A DNA stretch of 39,943 bases from Candidatus Colinaster scatohippi (GTDB lineage Bacteria > Bacillota > Clostridia > Lachnospirales > Lachnospiraceae): assembly GCA_018064805.1 (NCBI GenBank), contig JAGHUN010000063.1, positions 1-39,943 of the forward strand. The letters are read 5' to 3'. The translations under genes and the position numbers were made by a program. Within the stretch, counting starts at the first letter, position 1; each line of letters begins with the position of its first letter. Shown piece by piece: positions 8,472 to 16,518 of the stretch. Under the pieces are notes generated by a model that saw only the letters and a list, made by a program, of their open reading frames with translations, ran no database searches and was not told where the DNA came from.

Positions 8472-9146
8472 ATGGAAAATTATAAGCAGGAATTTATTCA
8501 GTTCATGATAGATAGTGATGTACTTAAGTTTGGAGATTTCACATTAAAGAGTGGAAGAAAATCACCATTCTTTATGAATGCAGGAGCATATGTAACAGGA
8601 TCACAGCTGATGAAGCTCGGTGAGTATTATGCGCAGGCTATTCATGAAGCATATGGTGACGACTTTGATGTTCTTTTTGGACCTGCATATAAGGGTATTC
8701 CGCTTTCTGTTGCTACAACAATTGCCTATAGCAGACTTTATGGCAAGGAAATCAGATATTGCTCAAATCGTAAGGAAGAGAAGGATCATGGAGATGCAGG
8801 TATTCTTCTTGGCAGTAAGATTAAGGATGGTGACAGAGTAGTTATCATTGAAGATGTTACAACTTCGGGAAAATCAATGGAAGAGACTGTTCCGATTGTT
8901 CGTGCTCAGGGTGATGTTAAGATTCTTGGACTGATGGTTTCTCTTAACAGAATGGAGAGAGGAAAAGGAACAAAGTCAGCGCTTGAAGAGATTAAGGACC
9001 TTTATGGATTTGAGACAAATGCTATAGTTTCAATGGAGGATGTAGTAGAGTGTCTCTATAATAAGGAATGTAATGGTAAGATTCTTATTGATGATGAACT
9101 TAAGGGTAGAATTGATGCTTATTATGCAGAGTATGGTGCAAAATAA
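8472..9146 (+). CDS. pyrE: Orotate phosphoribosyltransferase
   Basis: Transfers the ribose-phosphate of PRPP to orotate to make OMP, the substrate of the PyrF encoded just upstream. The PRPP-binding motif VVIIEDVTTSGKS is intact, and the N-terminal FTLKSGRKSPFFMNAG and FGPAYKGIPL are typical of the family. Its 224 residues are normal. CGGAGGG at 8461-8467 supports ATG 8472. It sits 20 bases before the small membrane protein gene. Confidence 0.95.
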   Translation: MENYKQEFIQFMIDSDVLKFGDFTLKSGRKSPFFMNAGAYVTGSQLMKLGEYYAQAIHEAYGDDFDVLFGPAYKGIPLSVATTIAYSRLYGKEIRYCSNRKEEKDHGDAGILLGSKIKDGDRVVIIEDVTTSGKSMEETVPIVRAQGDVKILGLMVSLNRMERGKGTKSALEEIKDLYGFETNAIVSMEDVVECLYNKECNGKILIDDELKGRIDAYYAEYGAK

Positions 9147-9166
9147 GTTTTATTAGATGAGATAGA

Positions 9167-9484
9167 ATGAGCAGAAAATATATTTTTACTGACAAAATTC
9201 ATACACCTGTTGGAATAATGTCTACAATAATGGGCTTGATTAATGTTGGATCCATTTTATATGTGGTTTACAAAACCTACCAGGCGGGTGGAGATGCACC
9301 GGATAGATATGCGTCAACTCTGGTGCTGGCTCTTTTTATGGCTTTTTTGGGTATAATTCTTGGACTTGTCGGTAAAGCAGAATATCAGAAATTTTACTTT
9401 TTTGCTTATCTTGGTATGGTAATTAATATCCTTGCGATAGGAATGATAAGTGCAATATTGTATGCAGGAGCATATGCTATATGA
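9167..9484 (+). CDS. Small conserved membrane protein (possibly DUF6142)
   Basis: A 105-residue protein with three predicted transmembrane helices (about 13-34, 49-68 and 75-101) and a short basic N-terminus (MSRKYIFTDKIHTP). Its size and position behind pyrE recall a Lachnospiraceae membrane family that I remember as DUF6142, but I cannot verify that. No catalytic motif is visible. The stop overlaps the next start by four bases (ATGA at 9481-9484), so it is probably translated together with the aminopeptidase-like gene. Function unknown. Confidence 0.7.
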   Translation: MSRKYIFTDKIHTPVGIMSTIMGLINVGSILYVVYKTYQAGGDAPDRYASTLVLALFMAFLGIILGLVGKAEYQKFYFFAYLGMVINILAIGMISAILYAGAYAI

Positions 9485-11526
9485 GTGAACGCTATGAATT
9501 GGCACAATTGAGAATTGAAGAGATTAATAAGTGTCCTGAAGCCGAGGGGGCACTTGCAGAATATTTCAAAGCAGTAACGACATTTCTTATTATGGTTATG
9601 GAGACATACGCTCTTGTACGTGATGGCAGGATGAGGGAGTCTACGGAAGCTTCTAAGGCTGTCTGGAATAAGAGATTATATGAGGAGCTGCTTAACAGGT
9701 ATGAAGGAAGCTTTCTAAATCCACAGTATGCAGTTAATGAACTTGGAGAATATGGTCAGGTTTTGTCTGCTGTATATGCAGAATGCAGAAGTATGATCGC
9801 GTTTGCATATGAGATGAAGGAAGAGAAGCTTCTTATGAGAATGGAACTTTTTCTTGAGATATACAGTATGTTCTCTATGGCATATGCTTCAAAGGAAAAG
9901 GTTGATACACAGGCACTTAACAGAATATATGCATCCTTTGCTTATGATTATATTGCTGATAATACAGAGGACAGTATTCTTGAACTTATAGATACAGATA
10001 ATGGAATTGCCGGAAGAATTATTGCGGGTGCTGACTTGTCAGCCACAGAATATCTGTATGATTATGGCGAATATATATCAGAAAATGAGCTTAAAATGGT
10101 ACGATTCCTGGCTACGCTGTCAGATGAGGAAATCGACAGAATGGCAAGAACCTATACAGAAGGTTACAGGATTGGTTTTATAACAACCGGTAAGGACTTA
10201 TCAATTAAAGAAACTGTTGAGATAAGATATTTTATCGGTATTGAGCGTGTAGTAAGACGTGCGGTTGAACTGTTTGATGAGCTTGGACTTAGGACCAGCA
10301 TAAGGCGAGCACCTGCAAGCTTTGTATGTGGAAGAAGACTTAGCAAGATTGGATATTTTGGTGCCATTGCCAATAAGCAGTTTGAATGTGACCATGAAAA
10401 TGATCGTGTATTGTATATAGACAGAAAATATACAGAGCGTAAGCTTGAGGCACTTAAAAATGTTTATGAAAAGCATAAGCAGCAGGCGGCAGTTTTCGGC
10501 GGGCCGGCAGTTATAGAAAGCTTTGGTGAGGAACCATTCTGTCTGGTGGAAAAGGCGGAGGTACTTAAGCCGGATGCAGCGACAAGGGAGTTAATTACCG
10601 AATATACGGTGAGATCCGGAGATATTGTTAATCAGTATATAAAGGGAGAAGAAAGAAGCTTTACTATAATTGCTTTTCCAACTCCTGAAATTGGAGATAG
10701 ATTCGAAGAAATTTTTGCAGAGACGATGCAGGTTAATACTTTGGATTATATGTTATATCGTGATATGCAGCAGATAATTATAGATACCCTTGATAAGGCC
10801 AAATATGTTAAAATTGAGGGTACTAATGGCAATCTTACCGATTTAAAGGTGAAATTGTGGGAAATTGATAATCCGGATAAAGAGACGATTTTTGAAAACT
10901 GTGTTGCAGATGTCAATATTCCTGTAGGTGAGGTGTTCACATCACCTGTACTTGAGGGGACTACAGGTGTCTTAAATGTTAAGAATGTATATCTTAACGG
11001 TATGCCGTATAATAATCTGAAGCTCACATTAAAAGATGGAATGATTGACGATTATTCTTGCGAGAATTATGATAATGAGGCAGTAAATAAGGAATATATA
11101 AAAGAACACTTGTTATTCCAACACAAAACTCTTCCAATCGGTGAATTTGCAATAGGAACCAATACTACTGCATATGTAATGACCAAGAAGTATGGACTTG
11201 AGGCCATTATGCCAATACTGATTGCAGAGAAAACGGGACCGCATTTTGCTATGGGGGATACCTGTTATTCTCATGAAGAGGATATGATGACATATAACCC
11301 TGATGGTAAGGCAATTGTTGCCAGGGAGAATAGCATTTCAGCATTAAGGAAAAGTGATCCGCTTAAGGCATATTTTGGATGTCATACAGATATTACTATT
11401 CCTTATGATGAGCTTGGAAGACTATATGGCGTCATGGACGATGGAACGGAACTTGAAATAATTAGAGAAGGTCGTTTTGTGCTTAAAGGAACAGAGGCGC
11501 TTAACGAACCACTTAATAATGCATAA
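9481..11526 (+). CDS. M29-type metallo-aminopeptidase with long N-terminal extension
   Basis: The C-terminal 350 or so residues follow the M29 aminopeptidase pattern: a GEVFTSPVLEGTTG motif, GEFAIGTNTTAY, EKTGPHFAMGDTC and CHTDI. Probable metal ligands are Glu492, Glu555, His588, His635 and Asp637; their order and approximate spacing agree with the known M29 ligand set (E, E, H, HxD). M29 enzymes are cytoplasmic dimetal exopeptidases that remove N-terminal residues from peptides. The first 250 or so residues are helical, without a recognised motif, and make the protein (681 residues) much longer than the usual roughly 410. It overlaps the upstream gene by four bases and ends 21 bases before purE. 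Its role between pyr and pur genes is unclear. Confidence 0.8.
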   Translation: MSERYELAQLRIEEINKCPEAEGALAEYFKAVTTFLIMVMETYALVRDGRMRESTEASKAVWNKRLYEELLNRYEGSFLNPQYAVNELGEYGQVLSAVYAECRSMIAFAYEMKEEKLLMRMELFLEIYSMFSMAYASKEKVDTQALNRIYASFAYDYIADNTEDSILELIDTDNGIAGRIIAGADLSATEYLYDYGEYISENELKMVRFLATLSDEEIDRMARTYTEGYRIGFITTGKDLSIKETVEIRYFIGIERVVRRAVELFDELGLRTSIRRAPASFVCGRRLSKIGYFGAIANKQFECDHENDRVLYIDRKYTERKLEALKNVYEKHKQQAAVFGGPAVIESFGEEPFCLVEKAEVLKPDAATRELITEYTVRSGDIVNQYIKGEERSFTIIAFPTPEIGDRFEEIFAETMQVNTLDYMLYRDMQQIIIDTLDKAKYVKIEGTNGNLTDLKVKLWEIDNPDKETIFENCVADVNIPVGEVFTSPVLEGTTGVLNVKNVYLNGMPYNNLKLTLKDGMIDDYSCENYDNEAVNKEYIKEHLLFQHKTLPIGEFAIGTNTTAYVMTKKYGLEAIMPILIAEKTGPHFAMGDTCYSHEEDMMTYNPDGKAIVARENSISALRKSDPLKAYFGCHTDITIPYDELGRLYGVMDDGTELEIIREGRFVLKGTEALNEPLNNA

Positions 11527-11547
11527 ATAATGAGGAGGAGTGCAGAT

Positions 11548-12054
11548 ATGGCACAGGTAGGAATTGTAATGGGCAGTGACTCAGATATGGCGGTAATGTC
11601 TAAGGCAGCCGACATTTTAGAGCAGCTGGGAATTAGCTTTGAGATGAATATTATTTCAGCTCACAGAGAGCCGGAAGAATTTTTTGAGTATGCAAATACT
11701 GCTGAGGAGAGAGGCTATAAGGTTATTATTGCCGGTGCGGGAATGGCAGCACATCTTCCGGGTATGTGTGCAGCAATCTTCCCAATGCCTGTAATCGGTG
11801 TTCCGATGGGTGGCGGTGCACTTGGTGGACAGGATGCGCTTTATTCGATTCTTCAGATGCCATCAGGTATTCCTGTTGCTACTGTAGCAATTAATGGTGG
11901 AGCCAATGCCGGTCTCCTTGCAGCAAGGATTCTTGCAACAAGTGATGAAGCTATTTTAGCAAGGCTTAAAGAGTACAAGGTCGAACTTAAGGATCAGGTT
12001 GTGGCTAAGAATAATAAGCTCCAGGAAGTTGGATATAAGAATTATACAAAGTAG
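11548..12054 (+). CDS. purE: N5-carboxyaminoimidazole ribonucleotide mutase
   Basis: Class I PurE moves the carboxyl group of N5-CAIR to C4 in purine synthesis. The N-terminus [10 protein letters not shown] and the motif [13 protein letters not shown] with its catalytic His are intact, as is the glycine-rich [12 protein letters not shown] loop. The protein has 168 residues. ATG 11548 has AGGAGG at 11533-11538. The earlier in-frame ATG at 11530 overlaps that same ribosome site and is unlikely. No purK is seen in the window. Confidence 0.95.
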   Translation: MAQVGIVMGSDSDMAVMSKAADILEQLGISFEMNIISAHREPEEFFEYANTAEERGYKVIIAGAGMAAHLPGMCAAIFPMPVIGVPMGGGALGGQDALYSILQMPSGIPVATVAINGGANAGLLAARILATSDEAILARLKEYKVELKDQVVAKNNKLQEVGYKNYTK

Positions 12055-12086
12055 AAAAAGATAATAGGTATTATATAGGAGGAACT

Positions 12087-13118
12087 ATGGCATTAGATTA
12101 TAAAACAGCAGGTGTTGATATTGAAGCCGGATATAAGTCGGTTGAACTTATGAAGGAATATGTTAAGGGAACGATGAGAGAAGAAGTTCTTGGCGGACTT
12201 GGAGGCTTCTCAGGTGCATTTTCACTTAACAAGATTAAGAATATGGAAGATCCTGTTCTTTTGTCCGGAACAGATGGATGTGGTACAAAGGTTAAGCTTG
12301 CCATTGTTATGGATAAGCATGATACAATTGGTATTGATGCTGTTGCAATGTGTGTGAACGATGTTGCATGCGCAGGTGGTGAGCCGCTGTTTTTCCTTGA
12401 TTATATTGCATGTGGTAAGAACTATCCTGAAAAGATAGCTGAGATTGTTAAGGGTGTTGCAGAAGGCTGTAAAATGTCTGATGCCGCACTTATCGGTGGT
12501 GAGACAGCAGAACATCCGGGCCTTATGCCTGAGGAGGATTATGATCTTGCCGGTTTTACGGTAGGTGTTGTTGATCGTAAGGATATGATTACAGGTGAAA
12601 ATATTAAGGCAGGCGATACACTTATCGGAATTGCCTCAAGTGGAGTTCACAGTAATGGCTTTTCTCTTGTCAGAAAGGTATTTGATATTACAGAAGAGAG
12701 CCTTAATACATATTATGATGAACTTGGAACTACTCTTGGTGAAGCTCTTCTTGCTCCAACTAAGATTTACGTTAAGTCAATGAAGTCCATTAAGAATGCA
12801 GGGGTAACAGTTAAAGGTTGCAGCCATATTACAGGTGGTGGTTTCTATGAAAATATTCCGCGTATGCTCCCTGATGGTGTAGCTGTAAGAGTTAAGAAGG
12901 ACAGTTATCCAATGCTTCCAATTTTTCCATTAATGCAGAAGGTTGGTGGAATTGAAGAGAAGATGATGTATAACACATATAATATGGGACTTGGAATGGT
13001 ACTTGCAGTAGATCCTGCAGATGCAGATACAACAATTAAGGCAATTGAGGCTGCAGGAGAGAAGGCTTACATTGTTGGTGAAGTGATTAGCGGTAATAAA
13101 GAGGTAGAATTAGTATAG
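12087..13118 (+). CDS. purM: Phosphoribosylformylglycinamidine cyclo-ligase (AIR synthetase)
   Basis: Closes the imidazole ring of purines, using ATP to convert FGAM to AIR. Family motifs are present: the glycine-rich [34 protein letters not shown] and the later [13 protein letters not shown]. The 343-residue length is normal. The start has a strong TAGGAGG site (12077-12083). One base separates its stop from purN, so the two are almost surely co-translated. Confidence 0.96.
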   Translation: MALDYKTAGVDIEAGYKSVELMKEYVKGTMREEVLGGLGGFSGAFSLNKIKNMEDPVLLSGTDGCGTKVKLAIVMDKHDTIGIDAVAMCVNDVACAGGEPLFFLDYIACGKNYPEKIAEIVKGVAEGCKMSDAALIGGETAEHPGLMPEEDYDLAGFTVGVVDRKDMITGENIKAGDTLIGIASSGVHSNGFSLVRKVFDITEESLNTYYDELGTTLGEALLAPTKIYVKSMKSIKNAGVTVKGCSHITGGGFYENIPRMLPDGVAVRVKKDSYPMLPIFPLMQKVGGIEEKMMYNTYNMGLGMVLAVDPADADTTIKAIEAAGEKAYIVGEVISGNKEVELV

Positions 13119-13119
13119 T

Positions 13120-13740
13120 ATGAATATTGTTGTTTGCGTATCCGGCGGAGGAACTAATCTTCAGGCAATTATCGATGGAATTGAGGCCGGGAAGATTACA
13201 AATACAAAAATAATAGGTGTTATTAGTAATAATGCCAATGCATTTGCTCTCGAAAGAGCTGAAAAAGCCGGGGTTCCCGGTATTTGTATTAGTCCTAAGG
13301 ACTATGAGACAAGAGACGTATTTAATGATAAGTTCCTGGAAAAGATGAGGGAGTTAAATCCGGATTTAATAGTGCTTGCCGGCTTCCTCGTTAATATTCC
13401 GGCAGCTATGGTTGATGCTTTCAGAAACAAAATAATAAATATACATCCATCCCTGATACCATCATTCTGTGGAACAGGTTTCTATGGATTAAAGGTTCAT
13501 GAGGGTGCGCTTGCAAGAGGTGTAAAGGTTACAGGTGCGACTGTTCATTTTGTAGATGAAGGAACCGATACCGGTCCAATTATTCTTCAAAAGGCTGTTG
13601 AGATTCAGCAGGATGATGATGCCAAGACTCTTCAGCAAAGAGTAATGGAGCAGGCGGAGTGGATTATCCTGCCTCAGGCGATTGACATGATTGCCAATAA
13701 TAAAGTGGAAGTAATTGATGGCAGGGTTGTCATAAGATAG
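13120..13740 (+). CDS. purN: Phosphoribosylglycinamide formyltransferase
   Basis: Transfers a formyl group from 10-formyltetrahydrofolate to GAR. The phosphate-binding SGGGTNLQAI, the catalytic stretch NIHPSLIPSFCG and the later DEGTDTGPI motif are present. 206 residues, normal for PurN. The ATG begins one base after the purM stop; the ribosome site would lie in the purM end (AGAGGTAGAA). Confidence 0.95.
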   Translation: MNIVVCVSGGGTNLQAIIDGIEAGKITNTKIIGVISNNANAFALERAEKAGVPGICISPKDYETRDVFNDKFLEKMRELNPDLIVLAGFLVNIPAAMVDAFRNKIINIHPSLIPSFCGTGFYGLKVHEGALARGVKVTGATVHFVDEGTDTGPIILQKAVEIQQDDDAKTLQQRVMEQAEWIILPQAIDMIANNKVEVIDGRVVIR

Positions 13741-13794
13741 TTTTTAGTGTAGTATCACCGTTGGTGGTTTGTTTGTTTAATTATGGAGAGTGAT

Positions 13795-15066
13795 ATGAGA
13801 ATTCTTGTTGTAGGCGGTGGTGGCCGTGAACATGCAATTTGCGAGAGCATTATTAAGAGTGATAAGGTAGAGGAATTATTCTGTGCACCCGGTAATGCCG
13901 GAATTGCTAATATTGCAAAGTGCGTAGATATTGGACCTATGGAATTTGATAAGCTTGTTAAGTTTGCCAGGGATGAAAAAATCGATTTCTGTGTAGTAGG
14001 AATGGATGACCCTTTGGTTGGCGGACTTGTTGATCTTATGGAAGAAGCCGGAATAAAGACTTTTGGACCAAGAAAGAATGCAGCTATCTTAGAGGGAAGT
14101 AAGGCTTTTTCGAAGGATTTGATGAAAAAGTATAATATTCCTACTGCCGCATATGAGAATTTTGATTCATATGAAGAGGCTGTAGAATATATTAAGTCTT
14201 CAAAGATGCCAATAGTACTCAAGGCTGACGGACTTGCCCTTGGTAAGGGTGTTCTTATCTGCAATACTTTAGAGGAAGCACTTGAGGGTGCTAAGGAAAT
14301 TATGCAGGATAAGAAGTTCGGTGGTGCCGGTAACAGAATGGTAGTAGAAGAATTTATGACCGGCCGAGAGGTATCTGTTCTTTCTTTTGTAGATGGTAAG
14401 ACAATTCGTATTATGACCTCTGCTCAGGATCATAAGAGAGCCGGCGATGGAGATACTGGACTTAATACAGGTGGTATGGGTACTTTTTCGCCGAGCCCAT
14501 TCTATACAGCTGAAGTTGATGAGTTTTGTAAAAAATATATTTATCAGGCAACTGTTGATGCAATGGCTGCTGAAGGCAGAGAATTCAAGGGTATTATTTT
14601 CTTTGGACTAATGCTTACAGAGAATGGACCTAGAGTACTTGAGTACAATGCAAGATTTGGTGATCCGGAGGCTCAGGTTGTGCTTCCAAGAATGGAAAAT
14701 GATATTTTAGATGTCATGGAAGCATGTGTTGATGGAAATCTTGATAAAATTAATTTAAAATTTGAAGACAATGCCGCAGTTTGTGTTATACTAGCAAGTG
14801 ACGGTTATCCGGTTGCCTATGAAAAGGGCAAGGTTATCGAGGGCTTTGAGAACTTCGATAATAAGGAAGGATATTATTGTTTCCATGCAGGAACCAAGCT
14901 GGTTGATGGAAACATTGTTACTAATGGTGGCCGTGTTCTTGGTATTACTGCTAAGGGTACTAATCTTAAGGAAGCCAGAGCTAATGCTTATGCAGCAACT
15001 GACTGGATTACCTTTGAGAATAAGTATATGCGTCACGATATAGGAAGGGCCATTGATGAGGCTTAG
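13795..15066 (+). CDS. purD: Phosphoribosylamine-glycine ligase
   Basis: ATP-grasp enzyme making GAR from phosphoribosylamine and glycine. The N-terminus MRILVVGGGGREHAI is characteristic. The ATP-grasp region (LKADGLALGKGV), the motif GDTGLNTGGMGTFSP and EYNARFGDPE with metal ligands are intact. 423 residues. ATG 13795 has GGAG nine bases upstream; the ATG at 13783 has no ribosome site. It is the last gene of the tight nucleotide run, and no convincing terminator is seen in the 92-base gap after it. Confidence 0.95.
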   Translation: MRILVVGGGGREHAICESIIKSDKVEELFCAPGNAGIANIAKCVDIGPMEFDKLVKFARDEKIDFCVVGMDDPLVGGLVDLMEEAGIKTFGPRKNAAILEGSKAFSKDLMKKYNIPTAAYENFDSYEEAVEYIKSSKMPIVLKADGLALGKGVLICNTLEEALEGAKEIMQDKKFGGAGNRMVVEEFMTGREVSVLSFVDGKTIRIMTSAQDHKRAGDGDTGLNTGGMGTFSPSPFYTAEVDEFCKKYIYQATVDAMAAEGREFKGIIFFGLMLTENGPRVLEYNARFGDPEAQVVLPRMENDILDVMEACVDGNLDKINLKFEDNAAVCVILASDGYPVAYEKGKVIEGFENFDNKEGYYCFHAGTKLVDGNIVTNGGRVLGITAKGTNLKEARANAYAATDWITFENKYMRHDIGRAIDEA

Positions 15067-15158
15067 AATATATTTGTAATGTCGGAAGCATATTTGCAGG
15101 TAGTGTATTTTTATAAGTTGTGTATTTGTAATAGGAAGAAGTATATACGGGAGGAATT

Positions 15159-16463
15159 ATGAAAAAGAAGTTAAGAGTATTGGTCGCAGGTGTGGCAATT
15201 GTAGCAAGCCTTGCTTTTATGGGAGGTTCTGTAATCCCTGCTTTGGCGGCAACTGCAACTGTTACAGCGGATAAATGTAATGTACGAAGTGAAGCAAGTA
15301 CAAGTTCAGATGCTGTATTTAGTGTTAGCAGTGGACAGAAGCTTGAAGTTGTTGGTTCGGTATCCGGTAGTGATGGATATACCTGGTATAAGGTTGAGGA
15401 TGGTGGTAAGACCGGCTATATAAGAGCTGATCTTGTAAGTGAGCCTGATGGAACAGTTAAGACAGAAGGCGGTGAGAAGCCGGCAGATGAGCCTAAGGCA
15501 GATGATGAGCCTAAGGTCGAGGAAGTACCTGCAACAGTAGGTAGCACAGATGCAACTAAGGGTGTTGTTACAGCTGAGACAGTTACTGTAAGATCAGGAG
15601 CATCTAAGGAGACTGCAAAGGTTGCTTCAGCTAAAAACGGACAGGAGGTTTCTATTTCCGGAGAAGCAACAGATTCAGAGGGAATGAAGTGGTATCAGGT
15701 AAGCTATACTGATGGAGATAAGGGTATTGATGGATATATCAGATCAGATTTCCTTCAGATTACAGCTACAGCCGCTGATGAGGCACCTGTTGAAGAAGTT
15801 CCTGATGTAGATGCTGAGCCTGTAGAAGTAATTGTTCCTGAACAGCCTGCAGATTATGAGTGTAGATTTGAAGCAAATTCTGATGGTATTGAAGAGTGGT
15901 TCCTTTATGACCATGTTAATGGGACTAAGCAGAGCATTAATAACATCCAGGCAGTAATGAAGCAGAGCCAGGAGGCTACAACAGATTCTTCGGATTCTTC
16001 CGGAATATTTAAGATTATCATTATTATTATGGCAGTAATAATTGTTGGTCTTATTGCGGCAGTTGTTGTTCTTTTACTTAGATCTAGAGATCATTATGAG
16101 AATTTCGTAGATATTGGAAGAGATGATGATGACGATTATGACTACGAAAGCGAAGATGATACAATAGAGGTTGATGACTATGCAGATGAGTCAGATGACT
16201 ACTATGCTGATGAAGAAGAGGACGAGGATGAGTATGTTCGTCCACGAAAGTTAGGCAGGGGAGCTAAGAAGAGTCGTCGTTCTAAGCGTGGAGCATTTGA
16301 TTTCGATGATGAAGATGATGAGGATGACGATGATTCATCATATAAGCGTCCTACAAGACGTGGCAGTCGATCATATAATACAGAGAACGAAGCCTGGTCA
16401 ACAGCTGGAATGCTGGATATCGATGATGATATGGAATTTGAGTTCCTTGATTTAGACAAATAA
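15159..16463 (+). CDS. Membrane protein with two extracellular SH3b domains and acidic cytoplasmic tail
   Basis: A 434-residue protein: a signal peptide ending near PALAA (about residue 30), a bacterial SH3 domain (about 33-92), a Pro/Glu/Asp linker, a second SH3b domain (about 128-202), another acidic linker, one transmembrane helix (about 286-308) and a C-terminal tail rich in Asp and Glu. The tail is broken by a basic island (LGRGAKKSRRSKRG). The SH3b domains show the usual NVRSEAS / TVRSGAS entry and WYKV / WYQV core. Such domains usually bind peptidoglycan, so a wall-contact sensor or anchor is plausible. GGGAGG precedes the ATG. A terminator follows and separates it from clpC. Confidence 0.75.
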   Translation: MKKKLRVLVAGVAIVASLAFMGGSVIPALAATATVTADKCNVRSEASTSSDAVFSVSSGQKLEVVGSVSGSDGYTWYKVEDGGKTGYIRADLVSEPDGTVKTEGGEKPADEPKADDEPKVEEVPATVGSTDATKGVVTAETVTVRSGASKETAKVASAKNGQEVSISGEATDSEGMKWYQVSYTDGDKGIDGYIRSDFLQITATAADEAPVEEVPDVDAEPVEVIVPEQPADYECRFEANSDGIEEWFLYDHVNGTKQSINNIQAVMKQSQEATTDSSDSSGIFKIIIIIMAVIIVGLIAAVVVLLLRSRDHYENFVDIGRDDDDDYDYESEDDTIEVDDYADESDDYYADEEEDEDEYVRPRKLGRGAKKSRRSKRGAFDFDDEDDEDDDDSSYKRPTRRGSRSYNTENEAWSTAGMLDIDDDMEFEFLDLDK

Positions 16464-16476
16464 TGAGTTATTCTGG

Positions 16477-16504
16477 AACGAGGTCTTTATGGCCTCGTTT
16501 CTTA
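16477..16504 (+). terminator. Intrinsic terminator before clpC
   Basis: AACGAGGTC and GGCCTCGTT pair around TTTAT with one G-U pair, followed by TTTCTT. It lies close to the clpC start (15 bases), so it could also act in the clpC leader. Confidence 0.7.
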
Positions 16505-16518
16505 TTAGGAGATGAACA

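Noticed and set aside
16202-16459. Serine-rich ORF on the minus strand
   Set aside because: It is the antisense of the Asp/Glu-rich tail of the SH3 protein; the run of Ser codons is a by-product of GAT/GAA repeats.
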